From Bacteroidetes bacterium GWF2_38_335 (lineage in GTDB: Bacteria; Bacteroidota; Bacteroidia; Bacteroidales; GWF2-38-335), in NCBI GenBank assembly GCA_001769535.1, contig MEOH01000027.1:220553-284552 (forward strand): DNA of 64,000 nt, in the 5' to 3' direction. Numbering within the stretch: the stretch's first letter is position 1; every line of letters begins with the position of its first letter. The notes below the pieces were generated by a model that was given only the letters and a program-made list of their open reading frames with translations, was not told where the DNA came from and searched no databases. Positions 7,274 through 15,014 of the stretch are shown one piece after another. A program made the translations under genes and the position numbers.

Positions 7274-8812
7274 TTAAAGCCTTTTAACACCCCACTTTGC
7301 TTCGCGGGCTTTAGCTTTTTCAAGCCATTTAGGAACGGTATTTTTAATAAAGGTTTGTTTTCCTTCATTAAGCTTTTTCATATCCAGTCCGATAAACTCC
7401 TGAGCTTTGGCTTTGGTGGTGATATCGGGGTATGGTACTTCTCCTTCTACACCAAGTTTAGCTAAAACACGGGCAAGTTTTATTCTGGCTTCCTGTGCAA
7501 AATTGATTCCGTTCGCAATAATCCTGCTGGTTTCAACAGGTGAATGGAATGAGTTGCCATGTCCGGCAGCCGCAAAGTCCCATCTCCACTGTGCTCTGCG
7601 AATATCGTTAAGGATATCTTTCATTTGTTCTTCGGTGGCGCCTTTGTCCCAGGCGGTTTTTGCCTCAACATGGGCACGCACAAGCAGTTCTTCAAGCTTG
7701 TCGCGGTTCTGAATTATCTTATCCTGACGTTCATAAACATTTTTAATCAGTTTATCGGTTTCCTCGCGATGACAAACCTGGCATGAATTGGCAACGTTAT
7801 TCAGGGGCGACATGATTTTATGATTGGTGTATTTTACGCCTCCCTCGGTTCTGTAAGGCATGTGGCAATCAGCGCAGGCAACTCCGCGATCAGCATGAAC
7901 TCCGGTAAAAAACATCTCATAATCGGGATGTTGGGCTTTAAGCATGGGGGCGCGGCTGAGTGCATGCGTCCAGTCAGAAAACTGTATGGTATCGTAATAT
8001 TTTTCCATGTCATCGCAGGTCATTCCGTCTTTCCATGGGAATGTCAGGTAAGCAGCGCCTTCATATTTCTTTTTGTCAAAATAATATTCAACATGGCATT
8101 GGGCACAAACCAGTGAGCGCATTTCCTGATGGCTGGCTTTGGTCACATCTTTTCCTCTTTTCTTGAATGCTTCAATCAGGGCCGGACGGGTAATTCTGAG
8201 GTTCATGCTAACAGGATCATGGCAATCGGCACAGCCAATAGGGTTAATGATTTCCTCTCCCCATTTTGACCATTTTCCACTATAAAATTCGGCAATTCCT
8301 TCTTCAGAACCCATTTTCTGCTGAAGTTCATGCATCAAACGTGGTACATCCGGTGATTTACAAGTCCAGCAGGTAGCCACCATCGGTTCTTCGGCATCTA
8401 CTCCGGGAGCGCCTGTCCTTAGAGAGTTATAAACATCAGTTACGGCATAATAATGCCCGCGGCTTTGGTTGTAGTCTTTTGAAAAACCATATCCTGCCCA
8501 TAAAACAACAAGTTTGGGATCAATCTCCAGCATATCAATCATTTTATTGCCATTATACTTGCTGCCATATGTTGTATCGGCAGTTTCATAGTATGACTGG
8601 AATTCACGCGGAAAGTTTTCGCCCCAGATTTCATTTCTCGGTTCAAACTCGGAAAGCTCAACCTGAGGTGTATAGGCAAAAACAGCTTCTGCCCTTCTTT
8701 CCATGATTGTTGAAGCAAGAAGACCGAGGAAAAAAACCACGATCATGGTAACAAAAAACAGTACCCATCCTAACCAGGGTCTCCTTTTCACTTGTTCATT
8801 AATGGACTTCAT
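7274..8812 (-). CDS. nrfA: Ammonia-forming cytochrome c nitrite reductase, catalytic subunit
   Basis: NrfA reduces nitrite to ammonium with six electrons in the periplasm, and also handles NO and hydroxylamine. The 512-residue protein has an N-terminal membrane anchor/signal (WVLFFVTMIVVFFLGLLAS) and five heme sites in the order typical for the family: CWTCK (the lysine-ligated active-site heme), CADCH, CAQCH, CADCH and CQVCH. The segment SRAPMLKAQHPDYEMF carries the conserved active-site His region. The length is normal. The gene is 15 bp downstream of nrfH, its membrane electron donor, and the maturation genes resB-ccsA follow after the inserted ATPase gene. Confidence 0.97.
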   Translation of the reverse strand: MKSINEQVKRRPWLGWVLFFVTMIVVFFLGLLASTIMERRAEAVFAYTPQVELSEFEPRNEIWGENFPREFQSYYETADTTYGSKYNGNKMIDMLEIDPKLVVLWAGYGFSKDYNQSRGHYYAVTDVYNSLRTGAPGVDAEEPMVATCWTCKSPDVPRLMHELQQKMGSEEGIAEFYSGKWSKWGEEIINPIGCADCHDPVSMNLRITRPALIEAFKKRGKDVTKASHQEMRSLVCAQCHVEYYFDKKKYEGAAYLTFPWKDGMTCDDMEKYYDTIQFSDWTHALSRAPMLKAQHPDYEMFFTGVHADRGVACADCHMPYRTEGGVKYTNHKIMSPLNNVANSCQVCHREETDKLIKNVYERQDKIIQNRDKLEELLVRAHVEAKTAWDKGATEEQMKDILNDIRRAQWRWDFAAAGHGNSFHSPVETSRIIANGINFAQEARIKLARVLAKLGVEGEVPYPDITTKAKAQEFIGLDMKKLNEGKQTFIKNTVPKWLEKAKAREAKWGVKRL

Positions 8813-8827
8813 ATATTACAGTTTTAA

Positions 8828-9412
8828 TTATTCAACAAGACTTTTTAACCAATCCGGAACCGGACTTTCAGGAACCGGAACCCTTGCCCATGGCACACTA
8901 GACAAACTACTGACACGGCCATGTGGCGTTTCGCGGTGACACTCCCAGCAATATCTGTCACCGGTATTTACCTGATACATACCTTTAGTTTGTGATATGA
9001 GTTTTGATCTGTCAAAAAGATCAGAATGGCAACGGATGCAGTTTTCCTGGACAACTTTTTTCCCATCCTCTCCGATAAAAATTACTTCGCGTTCGGCTCT
9101 TAAAGTAAAAAGAGTCGCATGACGCATCCCATCCTTTGCCTTAAAAAAATACTTTCTGAAAACATTATCATGCGGCACATGGCAATCGTTGCAAACAGCC
9201 ACTTCGCGGTGTGCACTGTGACTCCATGTGGCATATTGCGGTGCCATAATGTGGCAGTTCACGCAGACCTCCGGATCATCAGACATATAGGTCCATGCCT
9301 TGGAAATATACACCGAATAGGCACCCATACCACAGAAAACCCCGAATAGTATTACGACTGGAATTCTCCAGTTTCCGGGAGGTGTAATAAATTTGATTAT
9401 CCGCTTAATCAT
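8828..9412 (-). CDS. nrfH: NrfH-type tetraheme cytochrome c, quinol dehydrogenase for NrfA
   Basis: This 194-residue NapC/NirT-family protein has one N-terminal membrane helix (WRIPVVILFGVFCGMGAYSV) and four CxxCH heme motifs: CVNCH, CNDCH, CIRCH and CWECH. NrfH takes electrons from menaquinol and passes them to NrfA in a membrane-bound complex. The ending CWECHRETPHGR is typical of the family. It is the first gene of the cluster nrfH-nrfA-(ATPase)-resB-ccsA. No convincing -7 box is visible in the ~110 bp upstream, so expression may rely on an activator. Confidence 0.96.
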   Translation of the reverse strand: MIKRIIKFITPPGNWRIPVVILFGVFCGMGAYSVYISKAWTYMSDDPEVCVNCHIMAPQYATWSHSAHREVAVCNDCHVPHDNVFRKYFFKAKDGMRHATLFTLRAEREVIFIGEDGKKVVQENCIRCHSDLFDRSKLISQTKGMYQVNTGDRYCWECHRETPHGRVSSLSSVPWARVPVPESPVPDWLKSLVE

Positions 9413-9525
9413 GAATAAAAGAAATTCTTGTCTTTTTTTGCTAAATTAAAGAATAATTTCATACCAAAAACTCTTTTATTATTAAAAATACTTCTGCCGA
9501 TCAATTTATATTGATTCAAAATAAG

Positions 9526-9864
9526 TTATAACAGACGGGCAGCTGATTGAGGTTTTGGTGCTTTCACAACAAGAATCCTTGCCGGTTTATCAGACTCATT
9601 ATAAAGGCAATGAACGATATCTTTCGGACTTTCAACCAAACAGTTTGACTGGACCCTGGTTTTTTCATTTCCAACCATAACGTGCGGAGTTCCTTCCAGA
9701 ATAAAGAAGAATACATCAACCGGGGTAATGTGTGGCTTCAGGGCTTCGCCGGGCTTGAGGGTAATTTGTACTGCCTGAGCAGTTTCTTTGTCATAAAGCA
9801 TTCTTACATCTACTCCATGCGGAGTTTGTTTTATTTCCAGATCATTTGGGTTTACAATTTTCAT
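9526..9864 (-). CDS. Small cupin-domain protein
   Basis: This 112-residue single-domain protein has a cupin_2 beta-barrel: the first cupin motif is around KPGEALKPHITPVDVFFFILEG and the second around SPKDIVHCLYN. The potential metal ligands are the His of PHITP and the His of DIVHC; the usual His pair of motif 1 is incomplete. The function is unknown. It is on the same strand as nrfH and hcp, between the two, and separated from hcp by a strong terminator, so it has either its own transcript or one shared with nrfHA. A link to nitrogen-oxide metabolism is suggested only by position. Confidence 0.85.
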   Translation of the reverse strand: MKIVNPNDLEIKQTPHGVDVRMLYDKETAQAVQITLKPGEALKPHITPVDVFFFILEGTPHVMVGNEKTRVQSNCLVESPKDIVHCLYNESDKPARILVVKAPKPQSAARLL

Positions 9865-9879
9865 AAAATAATTTTTTAA

Positions 9880-9909
9880 TAAAATAAAAGGTCACGCCGA
9901 AGCGTGACC
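9880..9909 (-). terminator. Intrinsic terminator behind hcp with UUCG tetraloop
   Basis: On the reverse strand the stem GGTCACGC-TTCG-GCGTGACC (9909-9890) is a perfect 8-bp hairpin with the extra-stable TTCG loop, followed by a T-rich run (9889-9880). It lies 9 bp after the hcp stop codon. Confidence 0.9.
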
Positions 9910-9917
9910 CTACATGT

Positions 9918-11561
9918 TTATGCCATAAACATTTCAATATCTTTTGCCGGTTCGGTAATTCCGGCTATTCCGAAGTTATTTACAAGAACGTTGGCTACAT
10001 TGGGTGATAAAAATCCGGGCAATGTGGGGCCTAAATGGATGTTTTTCACTCCAAGATGAAGCAGAGCCAAAAGAACTATTACAGCTTTCTGCTCATACCA
10101 TGCAATATTGTATGCAATTGGCAATTCGTTGATATCATTCAGTTTGAAAACATCTTTTAAAGTCAATGCAATTACAGCAAGTGAATAAGAATCGTTGCAC
10201 TGTCCGGCATCCAGAACGCGTGGAATTCCTCCGATATCGCCAAGCTCCAGTTTATTATAACGGTATTTTGCACATCCTGCGGTCAGAATTACAGTGTCTT
10301 TCGGGAGCTGGCCTGCAAACTGAGTGTAATAATCTCTGTCTTTCATACGGCCATCGCAGCCTGCCATCACAAAGAATTTTTTGATCGCGCCTGATTTCAC
10401 AGCATCAACAACTTTATCTGCCAAAGCAATTACCTGATTGTGCGCAAATCCGCCAACAATTTTTCCGGTTTCAATTTCAGTAGGAGATGCACATTTTTTT
10501 GCATGTTCGATGATTGCAGAAAAATCTTTTTTGCCGTTGGCATCTTCTGAAATATGAATGGCACCGGGAAGTCCGGATGAACCTGTGGTGTAAATCCTGT
10601 CTTTATATGTTGCATTGCTGTGCGGAGGAACAATACAGTTGGTTGTAAAGAGGATCGGACCGTTAAAAGTTTCAAATTCCTCGCGCTGTTTCCACCATGC
10701 ATTTCCATAGTTGCCAACAAAATGCTTGTATTTTTTGAAAGCGGGATAGTAATGGGCAGGCAGCATTTCGCTGTGGGTATAAACATCAACACCTGTTCCA
10801 TCGGTTTGCTGAAGCAGTCTTTCCATGTCTTTAAGATCATGACCGGATATTAAAATAGCCGGATTGTTTTTTACTCCGATATTTACTTCAGTAATTTCGG
10901 GGTTTCCGTAAGTCTCTGTATTAGCTTTATCAAGCAATGCCATTACATTTACACCGTGCTTTCCGCATTCCAGAACCATTCCCACCAGCTCGTCAACACT
11001 CAGGTCTTTTGTGGTAGCGGCCAAACCGCGGTGCATGAATTCAAACACATCATTGTTTTTATAACCAAGGTTTGAAGCATGTTCAGCATAAGCTGCCATA
11101 CCTTTTATACCGTAAGTTAAAAGTTCTTTTAACGATCGGATATCTTCATTTTCAATTGATAAAACACCAACCAGCTGACTTTTTCTTTCAAATTCAGTTT
11201 CATCGGCCTGCCATGAAGTACATGAATGGAGGTTTGCCGGAATAGAAACTTTTCTTTCTTCAAGCGTTTTTTTCAGTTCTGCCCTGACTCCAAAACCCTC
11301 TTTTATTTTTTTAATAATGGCATTTTTATCAAAATTCGCATTGGTAATGGTTGTAAACATGGCTTCAAAAACATATTTATCGGCCTTTTCACTGATTACA
11401 TCATTTTTTCTTCCCAGATCGGCATAAACAGATACACCTTTGGCAACAAACACCAGCAGATCCTGCATATTGGCCACATCTTCCTTTTTACCGCATACAC
11501 CGGCTATTGTACAACCTGTGCCTTTTGCAGTTTCCTGACATTGATAACAAAACATACTCAT
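9918..11561 (-). CDS. hcp: Hybrid cluster protein (Hcp; hydroxylamine reductase / NO reductase)
   Basis: Hcp carries a [4Fe-4S] cluster and an unusual 4Fe-2S-2O hybrid cluster. It reduces NO or hydroxylamine under anaerobic nitrosative stress. The 547-residue length fits the shorter, strict-anaerobe type. The N-terminal cluster motif CX2CX8CX5C is at residues 5-23 ([19 protein letters not shown]). Hybrid-cluster segments include [47 protein letters not shown] and [10 protein letters not shown]. An iron-sulfur protein gene lies 63 bp upstream in the same direction, probably its electron donor or partner, and the terminator at 9880-9909 ends the unit. Confidence 0.97.
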   Translation of the reverse strand: MSMFCYQCQETAKGTGCTIAGVCGKKEDVANMQDLLVFVAKGVSVYADLGRKNDVISEKADKYVFEAMFTTITNANFDKNAIIKKIKEGFGVRAELKKTLEERKVSIPANLHSCTSWQADETEFERKSQLVGVLSIENEDIRSLKELLTYGIKGMAAYAEHASNLGYKNNDVFEFMHRGLAATTKDLSVDELVGMVLECGKHGVNVMALLDKANTETYGNPEITEVNIGVKNNPAILISGHDLKDMERLLQQTDGTGVDVYTHSEMLPAHYYPAFKKYKHFVGNYGNAWWKQREEFETFNGPILFTTNCIVPPHSNATYKDRIYTTGSSGLPGAIHISEDANGKKDFSAIIEHAKKCASPTEIETGKIVGGFAHNQVIALADKVVDAVKSGAIKKFFVMAGCDGRMKDRDYYTQFAGQLPKDTVILTAGCAKYRYNKLELGDIGGIPRVLDAGQCNDSYSLAVIALTLKDVFKLNDINELPIAYNIAWYEQKAVIVLLALLHLGVKNIHLGPTLPGFLSPNVANVLVNNFGIAGITEPAKDIEMFMA

Positions 11562-11624
11562 TTTTTTCTATTTTTAATTATTAATTTTTTCACTTATAAT
11601 CTATAATTCATAACTTATAATTAA

Positions 11625-12491
11625 TCACATCCAATCCTCTTCCAGTATTTCCCCCTGAATTCCAATCACAATTCCTTTAACCGGGACTTTTCTAGTGCAC
11701 TGGCTCAGGGCTGACCTGACAATTTGCAACAGACCGCCGCAACAAGGAACTTCCATAATTACAACAGTGATGGTATTGACTTTAGCCTCATCGACCATTT
11801 TTCTGATTTTTTCCACATAGATATCCTGTCCCTGATCAAGTTTCGGGCAAGCGATAACCAAAGATTTTCCTTTCATAAAACGATTATGAAAATCGCCATA
11901 GGCAAATGCAGTGCAATCAGCAGCAATTACAACATCCTTGTTCTGGAAGAAATTGGCTGCCGGATTAATCAGATGAAGCTGTACCGGCCAGTGGGTTAGC
12001 TGTGAGCCAACCTCATGATGATGACCTGCATGTTCATGCTTGTGCTCAAAGCTCATGGGTTTGGAACCCGGACAGCCGCCCGAATGGCAACCACCACCTT
12101 CTTCTTTTTTATGCATTTCGGCAACCACTTCATTCACATCAAACCCAAGTTTTTCTTTGTTTGCCTGAAGGTATCCCATTCCCTCTTTCATAAAACCATG
12201 TTCATTATGGTCTCTTAAATGTTTAAGGTGCGCAATTACAGTATTTTTTCCTTTTAAAACCATTTCCGCCATCACTTTTACCTCATTATAAGCTTCAGCT
12301 TCACGTTTCTCAATGGTTATGGCTCCCTGAGGACAATGTCCTATGCAGGCGCCTAATCCGTCGCACATCAAATCACTGATTAAAACAGCTTTTCCGTCAA
12401 TGATCTGCAGAGCCCCTTCGTGGCAGTTCGGCACACACTTTCCGCATCCGTCACAAAGCTCATCGTTTATTTTTACTATTTCGCGTTCCAT
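11625..12491 (-). CDS. Iron-sulfur protein with two 4Fe-4S motifs, partner of Hcp
   Basis: The N-terminal 60 residues hold two ferredoxin-type clusters (CDGCGKCVPNCHEG and CDGLGACIGHCPQG). A helical linker and a His-rich stretch around residues 137-156 (HKHEHAGHHHEVG, next to CHSGGCPGS) follow. The C-terminal ~120 residues form a cysteine-containing domain (VVIADCTAFAYGDFH, VIACPKLDQG, VPCCGGLLQI) seen in Hcp-linked ferredoxins. The protein probably feeds electrons to Hcp. It is the first gene of the two-gene unit with hcp and is divergent from the Crp/Fnr regulator, with a shared operator between them. The His-rich loop could bind a metal; this is not established. Confidence 0.87.
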   Translation of the reverse strand: MEREIVKINDELCDGCGKCVPNCHEGALQIIDGKAVLISDLMCDGLGACIGHCPQGAITIEKREAEAYNEVKVMAEMVLKGKNTVIAHLKHLRDHNEHGFMKEGMGYLQANKEKLGFDVNEVVAEMHKKEEGGGCHSGGCPGSKPMSFEHKHEHAGHHHEVGSQLTHWPVQLHLINPAANFFQNKDVVIAADCTAFAYGDFHNRFMKGKSLVIACPKLDQGQDIYVEKIRKMVDEAKVNTITVVIMEVPCCGGLLQIVRSALSQCTRKVPVKGIVIGIQGEILEEDWM

Positions 12492-12516
12492 GATTTTTTA
12501 ATTTTAAATTACAATA

Positions 12517-12524
12517 CAAATTTA
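12517..12524 (-). promoter_or_regulatory. Putative -7 box of the Fe-S/hcp operon
   Basis: TAAATTTG (12524-12517 on the reverse strand) matches TAnnTTTG and predicts a start near 12510, about 19 nt before the gene. No TTG lies at the proper -33 distance (that place is a run of A on this strand), which fits an activator-dependent promoter. Confidence 0.5.
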
Positions 12525-12545
12525 GGTACTATATTACCTGTTTTT

Positions 12546-12563
12546 TTGTAACATATGTTACAA
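12546..12563. promoter_or_regulatory. Perfect 18-bp palindrome, likely operator of the divergent Crp/Fnr (HcpR-like) regulator
   Basis: TTGTAACATATGTTACAA is fully self-complementary, with GTAAC half sites separated by 4 bp as for Crp/Fnr dimers. Its centre is about 44 bp upstream of the predicted hcp-operon start (an activating position). It overlaps the -33 element of the regulator gene (TTTG at 12545-12548), a repressing position. Confidence 0.75.
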
Positions 12564-12568
12564 TTTCG

Positions 12569-12576
12569 TATCTTTG
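12569..12576 (+). promoter_or_regulatory. Promoter -7 box of the Crp/Fnr regulator gene
   Basis: TATCTTTG at 12569-12576 lies 20 bp after the -33 motif TTTG (12545-12548), the canonical Bacteroidota spacing. The predicted start near 12583 would leave only a few leader bases before the ATG at 12587. Confidence 0.7.
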
Positions 12577-12586
12577 ATGAAAAAAA

Positions 12587-13252
12587 ATGTTTGAGAAAGT
12601 CCAGTTATGTCCGGTGATGAGGGGTGTGCCCTTAAACGAGCTTGAAATTCTTTTTAAATCAATGCATTTTAATATACATCAGTATGATACCAACCAAATG
12701 GTTATCGAGAGTGGTGCCGACTGCAATTCACTGATGATTCTGATTGAAGGAGAAGTGCGGGGGGAGATGCCCGACCAGGCAGGTAAAACGGTAAAAATTG
12801 AGGATATTGCAGCTCCCCGGCCCATTGCTCCAGCATTTTTATTTGGCCAAAACAACAAATGTCCGGTAAATGTAATTGCCAATATACCCACCCGGGTTTT
12901 ATTTATCCCACGAAATGAATTTTTAAAGCTATTGCAACAAAACACCACTATTTTAACAAATTACCTTAATATTATTTCCAGCCGTTCGCAATTTCTATCG
13001 GGAAAAATTAAATTTTTAAGTTTTAAAACCCTGCGGGAAAAAATTGCGCAATATATATATGAATTATCCGGGGAAAACCTTAAAACAATTTTTACAGGAA
13101 AATCACAGGAAGAACTAGCTGAGTTTTTCGGTGTGGCAAGACCATCACTTTCGCGCACTTTAAAAGAAATGGAAAACGAAGGGATTTTAAAAACAGAAAG
13201 AAAATATATTACAATTCTGGATCGCGAAAAACTCAGCCGCCTTATTAGTTAA
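12587..13252 (+). CDS. Crp/Fnr-family transcriptional regulator, HcpR-like
   Basis: This 221-residue regulator has an N-terminal cyclic-nucleotide-binding-like sensor domain (about 1-125), a dimer helix (about 125-145) and a winged HTH (about 148-215) with the recognition region EELAEFFGVARPSLSRTLKEME. It lacks the four-Cys cluster motif of FNR; only scattered Cys are present (C8, ADCNS, NNKCPV). In P. gingivalis and other anaerobes HcpR regulators of this family control hcp in response to nitric oxide, probably through heme. The divergent position next to the hcp operon and the shared palindrome make this the probable role. The 18-bp operator overlaps its own promoter, implying autoregulation. 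Confidence 0.88.
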   Translation: MFEKVQLCPVMRGVPLNELEILFKSMHFNIHQYDTNQMVIESGADCNSLMILIEGEVRGEMPDQAGKTVKIEDIAAPRPIAPAFLFGQNNKCPVNVIANIPTRVLFIPRNEFLKLLQQNTTILTNYLNIISSRSQFLSGKIKFLSFKTLREKIAQYIYELSGENLKTIFTGKSQEELAEFFGVARPSLSRTLKEMENEGILKTERKYITILDREKLSRLIS

Positions 13253-13283
13253 ATATTATGGTAGTTTAATCGCAAAAACTCAA

Positions 13284-13685
13284 TTATTTAATATAGTCGG
13301 CTACTGTCTTGCTATTGAGAAAATCTCTGAATTCGATGGTCATCTGATTTGCCTTGTTTTCGAGCAAGCATTTTCCAAAAGCACAGATAGGCTTATCAAG
13401 CGGACATTCAGTAATTTCAATTTTGCCCTCAATAGTCTCATATAATTCAAGCAAAGTTATTTCAGCTGGTTTCTTTTTAAGGCTGAATCCACCGGTCGGA
13501 CCACGATGCGAATACAAATATCCAACTTTTACCAAACGCTGCAGTACTTTGGCAACATGGTGACGTGAGGTGGCGGTCGCTTCTGCAATATTGGTGACGT
13601 TTATCATGCCTTCGGACCTGGCTATCAATACAATTCCGTGCAATGCAATGGAAGCGGCTTCAGATAAGGTTACTACTTTTGACAT
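13284..13685 (-). CDS. Rrf2-family transcriptional regulator with three-Cys cluster motif
   Basis: This 133-residue protein has an N-terminal winged HTH (TNIAEATATSRHHVAKVLQRL followed by the wing RGPTGGFSL) and a cysteine motif C94-X6-C101-X4-C106. Rrf2 proteins of the NsrR/IscR type bind a [2Fe-2S] or [4Fe-4S] cluster and sense NO or Fe-S status. The Cys spacing differs slightly from the common NsrR arrangement (CX5CX5C), so the cluster type is open. It lies next to the hcp/HcpR block, convergent with the Crp gene (31 bp gap), which supports an NO-related role. Likely targets are the nrf and hcp genes. Confidence 0.88.
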   Translation of the reverse strand: MSKVVTLSEAASIALHGIVLIARSEGMINVTNIAEATATSRHHVAKVLQRLVKVGYLYSHRGPTGGFSLKKKPAEITLLELYETIEGKIEITECPLDKPICAFGKCLLENKANQMTIEFRDFLNSKTVADYIK

Positions 13686-13714
13686 TAATCCGATGTATTA
13701 AGTATTTGATTACG

Positions 13715-13745
13715 CAAATGTATAAATAATTTTTTTGAAATTCAA
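13715..13745 (-). promoter_or_regulatory. Promoter of the Rrf2 gene
   Basis: On the reverse strand TTG (13745-13743), 20 bp, TACATTTG (13722-13715) matches the Bacteroidota consensus. The predicted start near 13708 gives a leader of about 23 nt. Confidence 0.65.
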
Positions 13746-13815
13746 TCCTTTAACTTCTTTTTACACTTAAAATATTAAAACACATTAAAATATTTATATA
13801 ATTCTTCATTTTTAC

Positions 13816-13823
13816 TAATTTTG
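13816..13823 (+). promoter_or_regulatory. -7 box upstream of the beta-helix lipoprotein gene
   Basis: TAATTTTG (13816-13823) fits TAnnTTTG and predicts a start near 13830. This rules out the TTG at 13821 as translation start and favours the ATG codons at 13839 or 13848. The -33 element is weak. Confidence 0.45.
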
Positions 13824-13838
13824 ATTGTTAAACCATGC

Positions 13839-14945
13839 ATGGGTAAAATGAGAACTTTTTTTTATATCGCAATCTTGATTTTGGCAATAATTACTGGTTG
13901 CAACAGCAGTGATGATTCATCCGGAAAAAATAATTCCACCGAGGAAACCGACAGCGTTCCTGCCGAAATAAGGGTAATAATTGCCGACAATCAGGATTCG
14001 CTGTTTTCATTTATTGAAAATTCACGTGAAAATGACACAATTATTATAGTAGATAAGATTGAAACAAATAAACCATTGATAATTAAAAATAAAAAAAACC
14101 TTGTTATTAAGGGTGATTTTGGTTTGCTGACATGCAGAGAATGCAAAGATCAAATCATTCTTATTGACAGTTCAGAGAACATTACCATTGAAAATATGGG
14201 CATTTCCGGGGAAAACATGGATACCCTGATAACTGCATTAATAAAAATTAATTCATCCCGAAAAATAAAAATATTCAAAAACAATCTGGGTACAAACACC
14301 GAATACGCGATCAGAATTTCAAAAAATTGTGACAGTTTAAATATCTCTGAAAACAACATCCATGATTGCAATAACACAGGCATTGAGGTTTTAGCAGCAA
14401 GTACCACAATCCAAAAAAATGTGTTTTTTAATAATGGCAACGGCAAAAATGATATTCTGTTTGGAAAGAAAATCGAAGAATTATGCGTTTCCGAAGAAAA
14501 TGAATTCAGGATTGTAGATCATTCTGAGTATATAGTGGAGATAGACAAAAATATCAAACAAAAAACATTAACCGAGAAACAAAGTATTGCCCCCGATGGC
14601 ATTGAAAACATTTCGGGTTTTTATGAGGGCGAGGAACTTGTGTGTATTAAATATGTTTATAGCGAAGAGGATGAACAATCCGTTTCAGTGTATTTAATGA
14701 AGTCTGTTCCGCTTTATATTGTATCAGAAAACATCGTTTACAGTGAATCTTCAGAAAAGAAAACAACAAAAGATCAGTTTTATCTTTTAAAAGGAACCAT
14801 TGTTAAATGGGAGCAATTTACGGATGAAAGCCCTAAAACGATGTTAATTGAAGATAATAAGTTAATTTCAAAGAAACAGAAGGAACTTAAAAACTTCATT
14901 TCTTATTATATTCATGCCCTTGACAAATTAATCGACCAAAATTAA
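13839..14945 (+). CDS. Lipoprotein with right-handed beta-helix (pectate-lyase-like) repeats
   Basis: The protein is about 368 residues from the ATG at 13839 (the ATG at 13848 is equally possible). It has a lipoprotein signal peptide with lipobox IITGC followed by a Ser/Asn/Asp-rich linker. Residues ~50-210 form parallel beta-helix rungs with repeated short hydrophobic strands and N/G turns (KPLIIKNKKNLVIKGDFG, ISENNIHDCNNTGIEVL, TTIQKNVFFNNG). The C-terminal ~140 residues (EGEELVCIKYVYSEEDEQ onward) look like a separate domain that I do not recognise. The carbohydrate-lyase fold does not prove lyase activity; no catalytic residues stand out. It probably sits on the outer membrane. It precedes an M19-type peptidase gene in the same direction, 69 bp away. 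Confidence 0.8.
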   Translation: MGKMRTFFYIAILILAIITGCNSSDDSSGKNNSTEETDSVPAEIRVIIADNQDSLFSFIENSRENDTIIIVDKIETNKPLIIKNKKNLVIKGDFGLLTCRECKDQIILIDSSENITIENMGISGENMDTLITALIKINSSRKIKIFKNNLGTNTEYAIRISKNCDSLNISENNIHDCNNTGIEVLAASTTIQKNVFFNNGNGKNDILFGKKIEELCVSEENEFRIVDHSEYIVEIDKNIKQKTLTEKQSIAPDGIENISGFYEGEELVCIKYVYSEEDEQSVSVYLMKSVPLYIVSENIVYSESSEKKTTKDQFYLLKGTIVKWEQFTDESPKTMLIEDNKLISKKQKELKNFISYYIHALDKLIDQN

Positions 14946-15014
14946 TTTCAATTTAATTTTACAAAAATTTTATTTTTCTGAACATTTTTTTACTTTTAGA
15001 AAAATAATTTTTCT

